DNA from: Pasteurella sp049670895 | GTDB lineage: Bacteria; Pseudomonadota; Gammaproteobacteria; Enterobacterales; Pasteurellaceae | Assembly: GCF_049670895.1 (NCBI RefSeq) | Contig: NZ_CP187170.1 | Direction: 5' to 3' (one strand) | Length of the DNA stretch: 64,000 nucleotides | Shown here: positions 7,225-16,271 of the stretch, one piece after another | How the letters are laid out: the number at the start of each line of letters is the position of its first letter | Position numbering within the stretch: the stretch's first letter is position 1 | The notes under the pieces: model-generated | What the model was told of the DNA's origin: nothing | Databases searched by the model: none | The model's input: the letters and a program-made list of their open reading frames with translations, nothing else | Program-made: the position numbers and the translations under genes

Positions 7225-9765
7225 ATGAATAAATCAAGAAAAGGATTAGGCTTTATTTTGCCTTTCATTTTGCCTTTTGTTGCCTATGCGGAAACCACAG
7301 AATTGGAGGTGATTTCGGTGGAAACAGAGGCATTTAAACCCAAGGATAAAGTCTTTTTAAAACAAGCTGCGAGTAGCACCCGCACCAATTTTGACACGGC
7401 GACCCAAAGTTTAGATACCGTGTTGCGTTCTGTGCCGGGTGCTTTTACGCAAATTGATAAATCATCAGGCACCGTCTCTGTGAATGTGCGTGGTGGCACT
7501 GGGTTTGGGCGGGTGAATTCCATGATTGATGGGGTTAGCCAAACTTTTTATGCCAGCTCGGCGGATGGTGGCAGCCGCAGTAGCAGTACTTCGCAATTTG
7601 GTAATTTGATTGATCCCGGTTTTTTAAATAGCGTGGATATTGATCGTGGCTCATTTGAGGGCAGTAGCGGTGCAAACACCTTGTTAGGCTCTGCCAATTT
7701 TAAAACCATCGGCGTGAAAGATTTGGTGGCAGAAGGCAGACAAATTGGCTTTATGGGGAAATATTTATGGGGCAGTAATGCGACAGAACCCCAAGTGCTA
7801 GGTGCGGTGGCTTTTAAGCGAGATTTTGGCAATGCGCGTTGGTTCGGCTTGTTATATGGTTTTAGTGAACGTCATCTTTCACAGGATTATCGCATTGGTG
7901 GCGGCAGAAAAGTGACGGAAAGCTCCATTGATTTAACCAATCTTGATGAAGACGACCGTGAGCAAACAGACACGTCCCCTTTTGATGCCAAGCATGTGCG
8001 TCAACGCCCTGTGAGCCATATTGCGAAATTAGAATATGGTGATCGTTATCAGCAAAGCACCTTGTCTTATCGCGAATACCAAACTCGTGTAGGGGGGCGT
8101 GCGATTCAAAACCATAACTACCAAGCCAACTACCATTTTGCTTTGCCAGACAGCAAATGGTTAGATTTTAACTTCTTGGTGGCTCGCAATGTGTCTTCAC
8201 AACATTATGCGGCAGGGGCAAGAATTATTGGTAAACCATTATTAGCCCCGTTAAGTGTGAGCAATACCGCCGATACCTTCGATATCAACAACACTTTCCA
8301 TCTTGATTTACCTTTAGACGTGGGCTTAAAAACCCGTGTGGGATTCACCACCTTGCAAAGCCGTTATTTTAAAAATCGTGATCCCTCAGAGGAGTTGAAT
8401 ATTAACTTGGAAGATGGTGAAACCTTTGAAGATACAAATTGCTTTGGTTTAACTTGTGTCCGTAAAAGCTTGGCGAAATCCAGCTTTCAACCAGATGGTA
8501 TCCAAAAAATCAGAACCTTTTATATTGATAATAGCTTAAGCTGGAAGATTTTTACGCTCGACTATAATGTGAATATGTCGCGATATAAATTAACAGGTAC
8601 TCGTCAAAAATATTTCCCGAATTATTTATCTGAAATCAGTCGTGATATTTGGATTGCAGGACGTAATAAAGATAAGGCTGAAGTTGAAAGATTGGAGGCA
8701 TTGAAAGAGAGGCTAATTTCAGAAAATTGTACTTATGATGAAGATAATGATTTAGATTGTCCTGATATTAACTATCCTGTAGCCGATCGTAGCTATGGCA
8801 AGATGTATAACTACTCGACTACTTTCTCAAGTAATATTCATGATCTCTTTACACCATTTATTAGCTATGCACGCTCTCATCGAGCACCGAATATCAAAGA
8901 AGTTTTTTTCTCTACCATCAGCGATTTAGGGGTGGATACATCATTAAGACCTGAAAAAGCGAGTGCATTACAATTGGGGGTTAATGGTTTTACTGAAAAA
9001 GTCTTCACCGATAGCGATAAACTTGGTTATAAATTGCTTTACCACCGCACCCACATCAAAGACTTTATCTATAACGTAGATAACCGAGAGGCGTTGTTTA
9101 AAAATCTAACGAATATCTTGGATACCAATATTACCTACAAAAACTATGATCAGTTAGTAAAAATTAATGGCATTGAGGCAGAGTTAAATTATGATGCGGG
9201 TGCATTTTACTTGAATCTTGCATATGCTCGTCAAAAAACGAATCAACCTATATCTTTTACTGATGGCAGTTCAAGAGGGGCAGGAGCAAGTGATAGTGAG
9301 CGTTTGTTACAAGGCTTTGGAGCAAGTAAAATTTCCATTCTTCCAAGGGATTATGGTTCGTTAGAAGTAGGAGCAAGATTTTTTGATCGTAAACTTACTG
9401 TTGGAACAACAGCAAAATATTATGGAAAAAGTAAGAGGGTGTTAGGACAAGCTTATGATTCAAAAGTGGAATACAATCAAGCTGGTGTGAAACGTGTTCT
9501 AGAAAGAACACGAGTGACACAAGACATTCCAAAACAACCGATTATTTTTGATCTTCAAGTGAGTTATGAGCCGATTAAAAACCTTGTGTTGAAAGCAGAA
9601 ATGCAAAATGTGTTTGATAAACGATACATGAATCCATTGGATGCCAATAATGACTCTGCTAGCCAGTCGGTCTATAACATTGATTTATCCGATAAAACCA
9701 TCAATGTATTCAATAACTTTGCTCGTGGTCGCACCTATGTATTCACGTTAAGTTATAAATATTAA
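7225..9765 (+). CDS. TonB-dependent outer-membrane receptor, probably iron or heme related
   Basis: An outer-membrane beta-barrel transporter powered by TonB-ExbBD. I chose the ATG at 7225, which has AAGGAAA about 7 nt upstream, over a TTG at 7192; this gives 846 residues. A signal peptide ends near PFVAYAE. Next come a TonB-box-like LEVISVE, a plug domain with SVNVRGGTGFGRVNSMIDG and DRGSFEGSSGANTLLG, and barrel strands. The C-terminus VFTLSYKY ends in an aromatic residue as the assembly machinery requires. The motif SYARSHRAPNIKEVF is typical of heme/transferrin-type receptors. A Fur box precedes it. The substrate cannot be read from the sequence. Codons are more AT-rich over about 8600-9530 than in the plug region. 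Confidence 0.88.
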   Translation: MNKSRKGLGFILPFILPFVAYAETTELEVISVETEAFKPKDKVFLKQAASSTRTNFDTATQSLDTVLRSVPGAFTQIDKSSGTVSVNVRGGTGFGRVNSMIDGVSQTFYASSADGGSRSSSTSQFGNLIDPGFLNSVDIDRGSFEGSSGANTLLGSANFKTIGVKDLVAEGRQIGFMGKYLWGSNATEPQVLGAVAFKRDFGNARWFGLLYGFSERHLSQDYRIGGGRKVTESSIDLTNLDEDDREQTDTSPFDAKHVRQRPVSHIAKLEYGDRYQQSTLSYREYQTRVGGRAIQNHNYQANYHFALPDSKWLDFNFLVARNVSSQHYAAGARIIGKPLLAPLSVSNTADTFDINNTFHLDLPLDVGLKTRVGFTTLQSRYFKNRDPSEELNINLEDGETFEDTNCFGLTCVRKSLAKSSFQPDGIQKIRTFYIDNSLSWKIFTLDYNVNMSRYKLTGTRQKYFPNYLSEISRDIWIAGRNKDKAEVERLEALKERLISENCTYDEDNDLDCPDINYPVADRSYGKMYNYSTTFSSNIHDLFTPFISYARSHRAPNIKEVFFSTISDLGVDTSLRPEKASALQLGVNGFTEKVFTDSDKLGYKLLYHRTHIKDFIYNVDNREALFKNLTNILDTNITYKNYDQLVKINGIEAELNYDAGAFYLNLAYARQKTNQPISFTDGSSRGAGASDSERLLQGFGASKISILPRDYGSLEVGARFFDRKLTVGTTAKYYGKSKRVLGQAYDSKVEYNQAGVKRVLERTRVTQDIPKQPIIFDLQVSYEPIKNLVLKAEMQNVFDKRYMNPLDANNDSASQSVYNIDLSDKTINVFNNFARGRTYVFTLSYKY

Positions 9766-9809
9766 TGCCTGTTTAAGCCATAATATGCGACGAAAAGGGC
9801 ATTAACGCT

Positions 9810-9856
9810 AAAAAAGTGCAGTGGGAAATTTTTTGAAAAACCACCGCACTTTTTGT
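9810..9856. terminator. Bidirectional terminator from inverted uptake-like sequences
   Basis: AAAAAAGTGC pairs with GCACTTTTT around an AT-rich loop, with the extra pairing GTGG/CCAC. The right arm is an exact uptake sequence (9843-9851). It lies between the convergent TonB receptor and YibQ-like genes. Confidence 0.7.
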
Positions 9857-9883
9857 TTATTCCCATTTTTTGTTCATTCCCGT

Positions 9884-10735
9884 TTATTCTGGCACGCCTC
9901 TTAACATGGGTACCGCTTGGTAAGGCAGAATGGACGTGGGGGCAGGAATATCATTAAACAGCAAGTTAAATGCTTTGATTGGCACCACTTTTTCCTGACG
10001 CCATAAACTGCCCATGCCCACCAGTTGCACATTGCTAGGCAACTTTTTTAACCCCGCTTGCAAGGCGGCAATGGTATTTTTACGAGGGTGTCCAATGGCG
10101 ATGGCGGTGCCGTGTTTTTGGGCATAATTGACCGCATGCTGAAATTGTTGTGTCACATCGGCATAGGTGTCTTTATCATCGAGAAAAATATGGCGATCTA
10201 AACTTCTGACACCATGTGCTTTGGCAATTTTGCCCGCCACACTGCGTCCAATTGTGCGACTATCTAGAAAAAACAAATGCTGTTTTTTGAGTTCTTGCAT
10301 TAATTTGGTCATTAAATCGCTATCGGAGGTGGCGGCACTGCCCATATGGTTATTCATTCCAATGGCGTGCGAGACAATCTGTTTTGCCGTTTGCACACGT
10401 TGCTCGACTTCCTGTTGATGCATGCCCACATGCAGCCCACCGGATTCGATGGGTTGCTGACTTAACGGTTGCATAGGCATATGAATGAGCACATCTCGCC
10501 CTTGTTGATAGGCTTGTTCATTACGTTGGCGAGCGTGGGGGGCAGAGGGAATAATGGCGACTGAAATTTCTTTCGGCATGGCATAAATATGCGAATCTTC
10601 TTTTTGGTGATAGCCAATATCATCAATCACAATTGCCAATTTGGCAGGTGGTGTGCTTGCGAGGGAAATTAACACGGTGAAAACTGTGCTAAAAAGTACC
10701 GCACTTTTTCCCCAATTCAGGCGTAATATTTTCAT
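9884..10735 (-). CDS. Divergent polysaccharide deacetylase family protein (YibQ-like)
   Basis: A periplasmic protein of the divergent polysaccharide deacetylase family (DUF610; YibQ in E. coli). Features: an N-terminal hydrophobic signal segment (about residues 10-28), then LAIVIDDIGY with the family Asp pair, IHMPMQP, and NNHMGSAATSD, which correspond to metal or catalytic loops of the NodB-like fold. The start at 10735 gives an ATGA overlap with the end of envC, so the two are translationally coupled; a TTG 9 nt further upstream is unlikely. The enzymatic activity and substrate are unproven in the family. Co-expression with envC suggests a role in cell-wall remodelling or division. Confidence 0.85.
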   Translation of the reverse strand: MKILRLNWGKSAVLFSTVFTVLISLASTPPAKLAIVIDDIGYHQKEDSHIYAMPKEISVAIIPSAPHARQRNEQAYQQGRDVLIHMPMQPLSQQPIESGGLHVGMHQQEVEQRVQTAKQIVSHAIGMNNHMGSAATSDSDLMTKLMQELKKQHLFFLDSRTIGRSVAGKIAKAHGVRSLDRHIFLDDKDTYADVTQQFQHAVNYAQKHGTAIAIGHPRKNTIAALQAGLKKLPSNVQLVGMGSLWRQEKVVPIKAFNLLFNDIPAPTSILPYQAVPMLRGVPE

Positions 10736-11961
10736 TTTAGCCAACCTATTGGATTCACTGCCACCCCTTTACGGCGGATTTCAAAATATAAAGCAGATTG
10801 GGATTGTCCACCACTGCTGCCCACTTCGGCAATTTTTTGTCCTGCTTTGACAAATTGCCCTTCTTTTACGACGACTGACTGATTGTAACCATATAAACTT
10901 AAATCATGCTGACCATGTTTAACGATCACCATTAAGCCATAGCCTTGTAACCAGTTGGCTAAGATCACACGTCCATCGGCAATACTTTTTACCGCACTGC
11001 CTTTATTGGCGGCAATTACCATGCCTTTCCAACGTAGCTCACCCATTTGAGTGCTACCGAAACGATTGATCACCTGACCTGATGTTGGGTAAGCATATTG
11101 TTTTTGTGGTTTGCCTAAACCGCTGGCATTAGCCATTAATTGTTTTTCTTGTGCTGTTGGCTGATAAGGTTTTTGGGTTTTCTTTTCTTCCGCCTGCTTT
11201 TTCTGGGCATAGGCTTCACGTTCTCGTTGTTCTTGTTGACGTGCAGCCTGCTCCGCCCGTTGAATTTCTTGACGTAAGGCATTTTCATTGGCTCGCAAGG
11301 TTTCTAAACGGGTTTCATCACGAGATAAATTACGATTCAGTTGATTAAGGGTGGATTGCCGTGCTTGCTGGACTTTTTGCAGATCTTGTTGCTGTTTTTT
11401 CTGCTGGGATAGTTGGCTTTGCTGCTCTTTTTGTTGTGACAAAATCGTGGCTTTTTCCTGTTCAAGCTGTGCTTGCGTGGCTTTTATATCCTCGATTAAC
11501 TCTAAACGTGCTTGGTTCAGATGTGCATAATATTGTTTCAAACGATCCGCATTTTTCGCATCTTCTGACAAAATTCTTTCCATCACGGAAGGATTTGCTC
11601 CCGAACGATAGGCAGAGTCGAGTTGTTTCGCTAACTTTTGTTTTTGCTCTCGCTCTTGTTTTTCTAACCGCTTAATTTGCTTTTCAGTTTCACTGATGAT
11701 TTTACGGCTTTCTTTTAAATCCGTTTCGGTTTGACGTAATTGAATTAACACATGATTAATCTGCGTTTCTTGGCTTTTTAAATGCGATTGCAATTTCTGT
11801 TGTTCTTTTTTTTGCTCAGCAATTTTTTGTTCTTGTTGCCTAATTTGTTGCTGAATTTTAGACAGATCATTCGCTGGCGAATGGACAGAAATACACCATA
11901 ATCCGCAACAAAGTGCGGTCAATTTTTTTCGATTTTTCACCTTATTGACTGTAAACCACAT
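10732..11961 (-). CDS. envC: Murein hydrolase activator EnvC
   Basis: A periplasmic activator of the amidases AmiA and AmiB during septum splitting, recruited by FtsEX. The 409 residues begin with a signal peptide (cleavage near VHSPAND). A long Gln/Glu/Lys-rich coiled coil follows over about residues 30-265, then a C-terminal LytM/M23 domain (about 295-409). In that domain the usual zinc ligands are missing: the first-His position reads RWKGMV, and the HxH motif is replaced by ALYFEIR. This matches EnvC as a non-catalytic activator. An exact uptake sequence lies at 11911-11919 in the signal-peptide region. The YibQ-like gene follows with a 4-nt overlap. Confidence 0.93.
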   Translation of the reverse strand: MWFTVNKVKNRKKLTALCCGLWCISVHSPANDLSKIQQQIRQQEQKIAEQKKEQQKLQSHLKSQETQINHVLIQLRQTETDLKESRKIISETEKQIKRLEKQEREQKQKLAKQLDSAYRSGANPSVMERILSEDAKNADRLKQYYAHLNQARLELIEDIKATQAQLEQEKATILSQQKEQQSQLSQQKKQQQDLQKVQQARQSTLNQLNRNLSRDETRLETLRANENALRQEIQRAEQAARQQEQREREAYAQKKQAEEKKTQKPYQPTAQEKQLMANASGLGKPQKQYAYPTSGQVINRFGSTQMGELRWKGMVIAANKGSAVKSIADGRVILANWLQGYGLMVIVKHGQHDLSLYGYNQSVVVKEGQFVKAGQKIAEVGSSGGQSQSALYFEIRRKGVAVNPIGWLK

Positions 11962-12146
11962 GACAAAACGTTCCCTTAACTTCTTTCTGCTTAACTATAC
12001 CATTATTTGTACAACGGCTCTAAATCTAATTTTTAGTCAAATTTTTGCGACAGATCAGAAAAGCAAAGCTTTTTCCTTTTAAAGCAAGCGGTTTTTTGCT
12101 ATAACTTGGCATAGTTTTTTTTATTAACATTTGAGGAGATTTTTTT

Positions 12147-12830
12147 ATGGAATTGGTCTTTATTCGCCACGGTTTCAGCGAGTGGAACGCGAAAAACCTA
12201 TTCACAGGCTGGCGTGATGTCAACTTAACAGAACGTGGTATTGAAGAAGCTAAATCAGCAGGTAAAAAATTACTGGAAGCTGGTTTTGAATTCGATATCG
12301 CTTTCACCTCTGTTTTAACGCGTGCCATCAAAACCTGTAACATTGTGTTAGAAGAATCTAACCAACTTTGGATTCCACAAGTCAAAAACTGGCGTTTAAA
12401 TGAACGTCATTACGGTGCATTACAAGGCTTAGATAAAAAAGCGACAGCAGAACAATACGGTGATGAGCAAGTACATATTTGGCGTCGTTCTTATGATATT
12501 TCTCCTCCAGATTTAGATCCAAAAGATCCAAATTCTGCACATAACGACCGCCGTTATGCTCATTTACCAAGCGATGTGGTGCCAAATGCTGAAAACTTAA
12601 AAATCACCCTTGAGCGTGTATTACCATTCTGGGAAGATCAAATTGCACCAGCATTACTTTCTGGTAAACGTGTTCTTGTCACTGCTCACGGTAACTCATT
12701 ACGTGCGTTAGCAAAACACATTGAAGGTATTTCTGATGCTGATATCATGGATTTAGAAATTCCAACTGGTCAGCCATTAGTGTACAAATTAGATGATGAT
12801 TTAAAAGTGGTTGAAAAATACTACCTTTAA
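12147..12830 (+). CDS. gpmA: 2,3-bisphosphoglycerate-dependent phosphoglycerate mutase
   Basis: Glycolytic enzyme interconverting 3- and 2-phosphoglycerate through a phospho-histidine. The 227 residues show the phosphohistidine motif FIRHGFSEWN (His8), the second active-site histidine in TAHGNSLRALAKH, and LTRAIKTCN and RRSYDISPP, which line the active site. The shorter 227-residue form is what I recall for H. influenzae; E. coli GpmA is about 250. GAGGAGATT precedes the ATG. The terminator at 12846-12878 follows, shared with rpoH. Confidence 0.97.
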   Translation: MELVFIRHGFSEWNAKNLFTGWRDVNLTERGIEEAKSAGKKLLEAGFEFDIAFTSVLTRAIKTCNIVLEESNQLWIPQVKNWRLNERHYGALQGLDKKATAEQYGDEQVHIWRRSYDISPPDLDPKDPNSAHNDRRYAHLPSDVVPNAENLKITLERVLPFWEDQIAPALLSGKRVLVTAHGNSLRALAKHIEGISDADIMDLEIPTGQPLVYKLDDDLKVVEKYYL

Positions 12831-12845
12831 TCAACACGAAGCAAT

Positions 12846-12878
12846 AAAAAAATCGGGGCAAATGTCCCGATTTTTTTT
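12846..12878. terminator. Bidirectional terminator between gpmA and rpoH
   Basis: An AATCGGG / CCCGATT stem closes on an 8-nt loop, with an A-tract on the left and T8 on the right. It serves both convergent genes. Confidence 0.88.
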
Positions 12879-12897
12879 AGGTTACGCATAAAAGAAT

Positions 12898-13743
12898 TTA
12901 GAAATGTACCGCACTTTTGAGTTTTTTAAGTGCATTGCTTTCTAATTGACGAACACGTTCAGCCGAAATATTGTATTTTGCTGCCAAATCTTGCAAGGTG
13001 GCTTTATCATCATCTAACCAACGAGATTTGATGATATCTAAGCTACGCTCATCAAGCCCTTCTAAGGCGACACTTAATTGTTCTGTTGCTTGTGTTTCGT
13101 AATTTTCATTTTCTAATTCTGCAGCAAAATTAGAGCCTTTATCTTCTAAATATAATGAAGGAGAATAGGTTTCATCGCTGTCATCAGTCGGCAAGTCGAA
13201 AGCAACATCCGCCCCTGTCATGCGTGATTCCATTTCCATCACATCTTGTGGGGTGACGCCAAGTTCATTTGCCACCATTTCCACTTCATTTTCATTAAAC
13301 CAGCCTAAACGCTGTTTTGTTTTACGCAAATTAAAGAATAATTTACGTTGGGCTTTTGTGGTTGCCACTTTGACGATACGCCAATTACGTAGGACATATT
13401 CATGAATTTCTGCTTTGATCCAATGCACGGCAAAAGACACTAAACGCACGCCCACTTCTGGGTTAAAGCGTTTAACGGCTTTCATCAGTCCAATATTGCC
13501 TTCTTGGATTAAATCTGCTTGTGGAAGACCATAACCAGAATAACCACGAGCAACATGAATCACAAAGCGAAGATGTGAAAGAATCAGTTTTTTCGCTGCT
13601 TCTAAATCTTCTTTGTAGTACAAACGCTCCGCTAATTCCTTTTCTTCCTCTGCACTGAGCATTGGATATTCATTAGCGACCCGAATGTAACCTTCTAAGC
13701 TGCCTTGTGGAACCAACATCATAGTTTGTGTATCTTTATTCAT
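12898..13743 (-). CDS. rpoH: RNA polymerase heat-shock sigma factor RpoH (sigma-32)
   Basis: The alternative sigma factor that directs transcription of heat-shock genes. The 281 residues contain region 2 with LIQEGNIGLMKAVKRFNPEVGVRL (about 80-104) and SFAVHWIKAEIHEYV. Next is the family-specific RpoH box QRKLFFNLRK (about 132-141), involved in core competition and FtsH turnover. Region 4 carries the helix-turn-helix LQDLAAKYNISAERVRQLE near the C-terminus. The length is near the E. coli 284. An uptake sequence sits in the last codons (12908-12916). A probable target, hslVU with a sigma-32-like promoter, lies at 34.5 kb. Confidence 0.97.
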   Translation of the reverse strand: MNKDTQTMMLVPQGSLEGYIRVANEYPMLSAEEEKELAERLYYKEDLEAAKKLILSHLRFVIHVARGYSGYGLPQADLIQEGNIGLMKAVKRFNPEVGVRLVSFAVHWIKAEIHEYVLRNWRIVKVATTKAQRKLFFNLRKTKQRLGWFNENEVEMVANELGVTPQDVMEMESRMTGADVAFDLPTDDSDETYSPSLYLEDKGSNFAAELENENYETQATEQLSVALEGLDERSLDIIKSRWLDDDKATLQDLAAKYNISAERVRQLESNALKKLKSAVHF

Positions 13744-13781
13744 TACTTTCCTTCTTAGCGGTTAAGATAAATATCGAGCTA

Positions 13782-13810
13782 GTTATAGCATAAATTCTAT
13801 TGTAAACCAA
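13782..13810 (-). promoter_or_regulatory. Candidate sigma-70 promoter for rpoH
   Basis: Reading the minus strand, TTGGTT (13810-13805) and TATAAC (13787-13782) are separated by 17 bp, about 40 bp upstream of the rpoH start. The -10 is preceded by TGC, an extended -10 feature. Confidence 0.45.
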
Positions 13811-13909
13811 TTTCTTCTTGTATTCACTCATAGACGGACTTTTGACCAATTTATAACAAAAAAGTTCATACTTTTTGATTTTCATTCTCAAACTGATGGG
13901 TTCAAGGCA

Positions 13910-14866
13910 TTAGGTGAGAAAAAAGCATCGTTTATACAGTAAATACATGGAGCCTAGTAACATCATGCCAATTGCAAGATTGGCGAAGATAAAAAGCAAA
14001 AAACCAAAGGTGGAAAATAAGGCACTATTGGCTTGTTGATAGACAAACAAACTGACTTTTGCCATTGAGGCTAAGCCAAATGAAAATGCCCAGATGGCAG
14101 GCGTAAAACCTGCTTTTAACACCCAAGGCAATAAACGAAGCAAAAACAGGCATTGTAATAAGCCATAGCCGATCAACATATTGGCAAATAAATCCAATTT
14201 TTCACCATTAATTGCCAAATAAGCAGAACAGGCGACAAAAGCTGGGGCAATTTGAATGCCGATGCCTAACCGCAGAGGTTCTGGAACGGGTTGTAAGGTG
14301 CGTAAGCGTTGTAACACGGCAGGTTCTAACATTAACCAAGAAAAAAAGCCTGCACCAAAAAAGAGCATGCCCATGTCTTGATAACCTAAGCTCCCTAACG
14401 CCATGGCACTGACAAAATTGGTCGCCACGGTGGGTAAATACATCACAGGCGTGGTAAATTCTGCTTGGTGTGTGCCTCGCCACATGCCTGCAATATAGTA
14501 TGTGGCAAAGGCGAGCTGAGCGAAAATACCCAAGCCAATGAAAAGCAGGGCAAGGGGCATGTAATAGGCTTTTGCCCCCATGCCGATCAACATAGTGGTG
14601 ATCGGCATGAGACTGACAAAACTGCCCAGTTGAGGGTGTTGTAAGTCGGTTTTGGCATGTTGTGGCGAGCAAATCCACTTCTTGGCATAAGCCAAAATAA
14701 AACTGAGCCAAATGACGGTGGCGAGAGCAAATAAGCCCTCACTCACCAAAAAGGGAAAATCCGCAAGGGGCAGATACCGCCAAGCTAGGCTTAAGGCAGC
14801 CAAGCCGAGTACAATACCAAAATAATTTATGGGAATTGGAAAAGGGGCTGTATTTAACTTCATCAT
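13910..14866 (-). CDS. tehA: TehA / SLAC1-family anion channel (tellurite resistance TDT family)
   Basis: A ten-helix inner-membrane protein of the tellurite-resistance/dicarboxylate transporter family. The H. influenzae TehA structure is the prototype for the plant anion channel SLAC1. From memory the resemblance is extensive: FGIVLGLAALSLAW near the N-terminus, LMPITTMLIG, YLPTVATNFVSA, LGYQDMGMLFFGAGFFSW, and WAFSFGLASMA, which contains the gating phenylalanine. The length of 318 is normal. The start codon overlaps the DUF2322 stop by 4 nt, so the gene is the last of a murB-DUF2322-tehA operon. No TehB methyltransferase gene is nearby. Confidence 0.92.
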   Translation of the reverse strand: MMKLNTAPFPIPINYFGIVLGLAALSLAWRYLPLADFPFLVSEGLFALATVIWLSFILAYAKKWICSPQHAKTDLQHPQLGSFVSLMPITTMLIGMGAKAYYMPLALLFIGLGIFAQLAFATYYIAGMWRGTHQAEFTTPVMYLPTVATNFVSAMALGSLGYQDMGMLFFGAGFFSWLMLEPAVLQRLRTLQPVPEPLRLGIGIQIAPAFVACSAYLAINGEKLDLFANMLIGYGLLQCLFLLRLLPWVLKAGFTPAIWAFSFGLASMAKVSLFVYQQANSALFSTFGFLLFIFANLAIGMMLLGSMYLLYKRCFFLT

Positions 14867-15174
14867 TGTTGTGGGACGAGGCGATACTCAAGTTGGTTGT
14901 CAATAACATGCAATAACAAATCAATATTCGGGTGTTTGCCTGGATTGTGTTTTGCATCTTCCGTGTGTTCTGCAAAAAGTTGCAAACCTTTTTGTGCGGA
15001 AGTGCGGTCTAATTTTCCATGAAATGCTTGTGCAAGGGCATAATACACACGCAATGATCCTAACTTCCCTGCGATGGCAGGAATATGATGCACTTGTGTT
15101 TCACCGTCCATCACCGCTAAACCGGTTAAATGTTCAATGCTGGGTAATGTGTCTAAAAGGGTTTTAAAATCCAT
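14863..15174 (-). CDS. DUF2322 family protein
   Basis: A small 103-residue protein matching my memory of the DUF2322 family, a proteobacterial group of unknown function. Conserved-looking parts are LPSIEHLTGL, IPAIAGKLGSLRVYYALA (about 31-48), the GKLDRTSAQKGLQLFAEHT segment, and HPNIDLLLHVI. There is no signal peptide or membrane segment, so it is probably cytosolic. It starts 12 nt after murB ends and overlaps tehA by ATGA, which indicates one transcript. No role can be assigned. Confidence 0.8.
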   Translation of the reverse strand: MDFKTLLDTLPSIEHLTGLAVMDGETQVHHIPAIAGKLGSLRVYYALAQAFHGKLDRTSAQKGLQLFAEHTEDAKHNPGKHPNIDLLLHVIDNQLEYRLVPQQ

Positions 15175-15186
15175 AAATCACCTCGA

Positions 15187-16212
15187 TTAACTGATTGCTT
15201 GTTCACTGTCGACTTCCCCTGTTGCACCAATAAAACGCACTTCAGGTTGGAGCCAAACGTCAAATTTTTGTGCCACTTTTTGGCGAACATGGTGGGCAAG
15301 TTCTACCACATCAGCCCCCGTTGCGGTGCCAGTATTAATCAGCACGAGCGCTTGTTGTTGGTGAACCGCCGCCCCGCCGATTTGATAGCCTTTTAATCCA
15401 CATTGGTCAATTAACCAGCCTGCGGCAAGTTTCACACTGCCATCTGCTTGTGGAAAATGAGGCATTGTCGGGTATTCATCCTTCATGCTCTCAAAATGGG
15501 CGTTGGCGATCACGGGGTTTTTAAAGAAACTGCCCGCATTGCCTAACACGGCGGGATCAGGCAATTTACTTTGACGCACCGCACAGACTTCCTCGAAAAC
15601 TTGCTGAGAAGTGACCGCACTTTGGTCTAAATTGGCGAGAGAGCCGTATTTTAAGACAGGCTGCCAGTTTTTGCTGAGCTTGAGCCCAACGGCTGTAATC
15701 ACATAGCCTTGAGCATATTCATGTTTAAAAATGCTCTCTCGGTAGCCAAATTGGCATTGTGTATGGGTTAAGCGAAGTGGTTCGCCAGTGTGTAAATTTA
15801 ACACGTCCACATAATCGCACACATCTTTAAATTCCACCCCATAGGCACCAATATTTTGAATGGGTGCTGAGCCTGCACAACCTGGAATTAAGGCGAGATT
15901 TTCTAAGCCGTGAATGTTTTGATCTAAACACCATTTCACCAGTGCATGCCAGTTTTCACCTGCGTGCACATGTAAATAATGGTACTCATCATCTTGTTGA
16001 TGCTCAATGCCCAATAAACGGTTGATCAATACCGTGCCTTGAAAATCTTCCACAAACAGCACGTTACTGCCTTGACCAAGGAATAAGACAGGTTTTTGCT
16101 GTGCCTGACAGTCTGCCCATTGCTGTTTGAGTTGGGCAAGGCTGGTAATCTCAATAATCTTTTCCGCCTGTGCGGGTAAGGCAAAGGTATGGAAGGGTTG
16201 TAAACTTTGCAT
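15187..16212 (-). CDS. murB: UDP-N-acetylenolpyruvoylglucosamine reductase MurB
   Basis: A flavoenzyme that reduces UDP-GlcNAc-enolpyruvate to UDP-MurNAc in peptidoglycan precursor synthesis. The 341 residues show the FAD-binding LGQGSNVLFVEDF (about 46-58), ENLALIPGCAGSAPIQNIGAYGVE in two blocks (about 103-126), FGYRESIFK, and the proton-donor serine in LGNAGSFFKNPV. This is the type I MurB form as in E. coli (342 residues). Exact uptake sequences lie inside at 15614-15622. It heads a likely murB-DUF2322-tehA operon, 59 bp downstream of narQ. Confidence 0.96.
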   Translation of the reverse strand: MQSLQPFHTFALPAQAEKIIEITSLAQLKQQWADCQAQQKPVLFLGQGSNVLFVEDFQGTVLINRLLGIEHQQDDEYHYLHVHAGENWHALVKWCLDQNIHGLENLALIPGCAGSAPIQNIGAYGVEFKDVCDYVDVLNLHTGEPLRLTHTQCQFGYRESIFKHEYAQGYVITAVGLKLSKNWQPVLKYGSLANLDQSAVTSQQVFEEVCAVRQSKLPDPAVLGNAGSFFKNPVIANAHFESMKDEYPTMPHFPQADGSVKLAAGWLIDQCGLKGYQIGGAAVHQQQALVLINTGTATGADVVELAHHVRQKVAQKFDVWLQPEVRFIGATGEVDSEQAIS

Positions 16213-16271
16213 CGTTTATCCTTTTAGGGTTATTTTTTTCGCACGAGACGATTCTCAATGGAAAAACAGGG

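Noticed and set aside
12081..12096. Apl-type uptake sequence near gpmA
   Set aside because: It reads GCAAGCGGT rather than ACAAGCGGT, so it is not an exact match.
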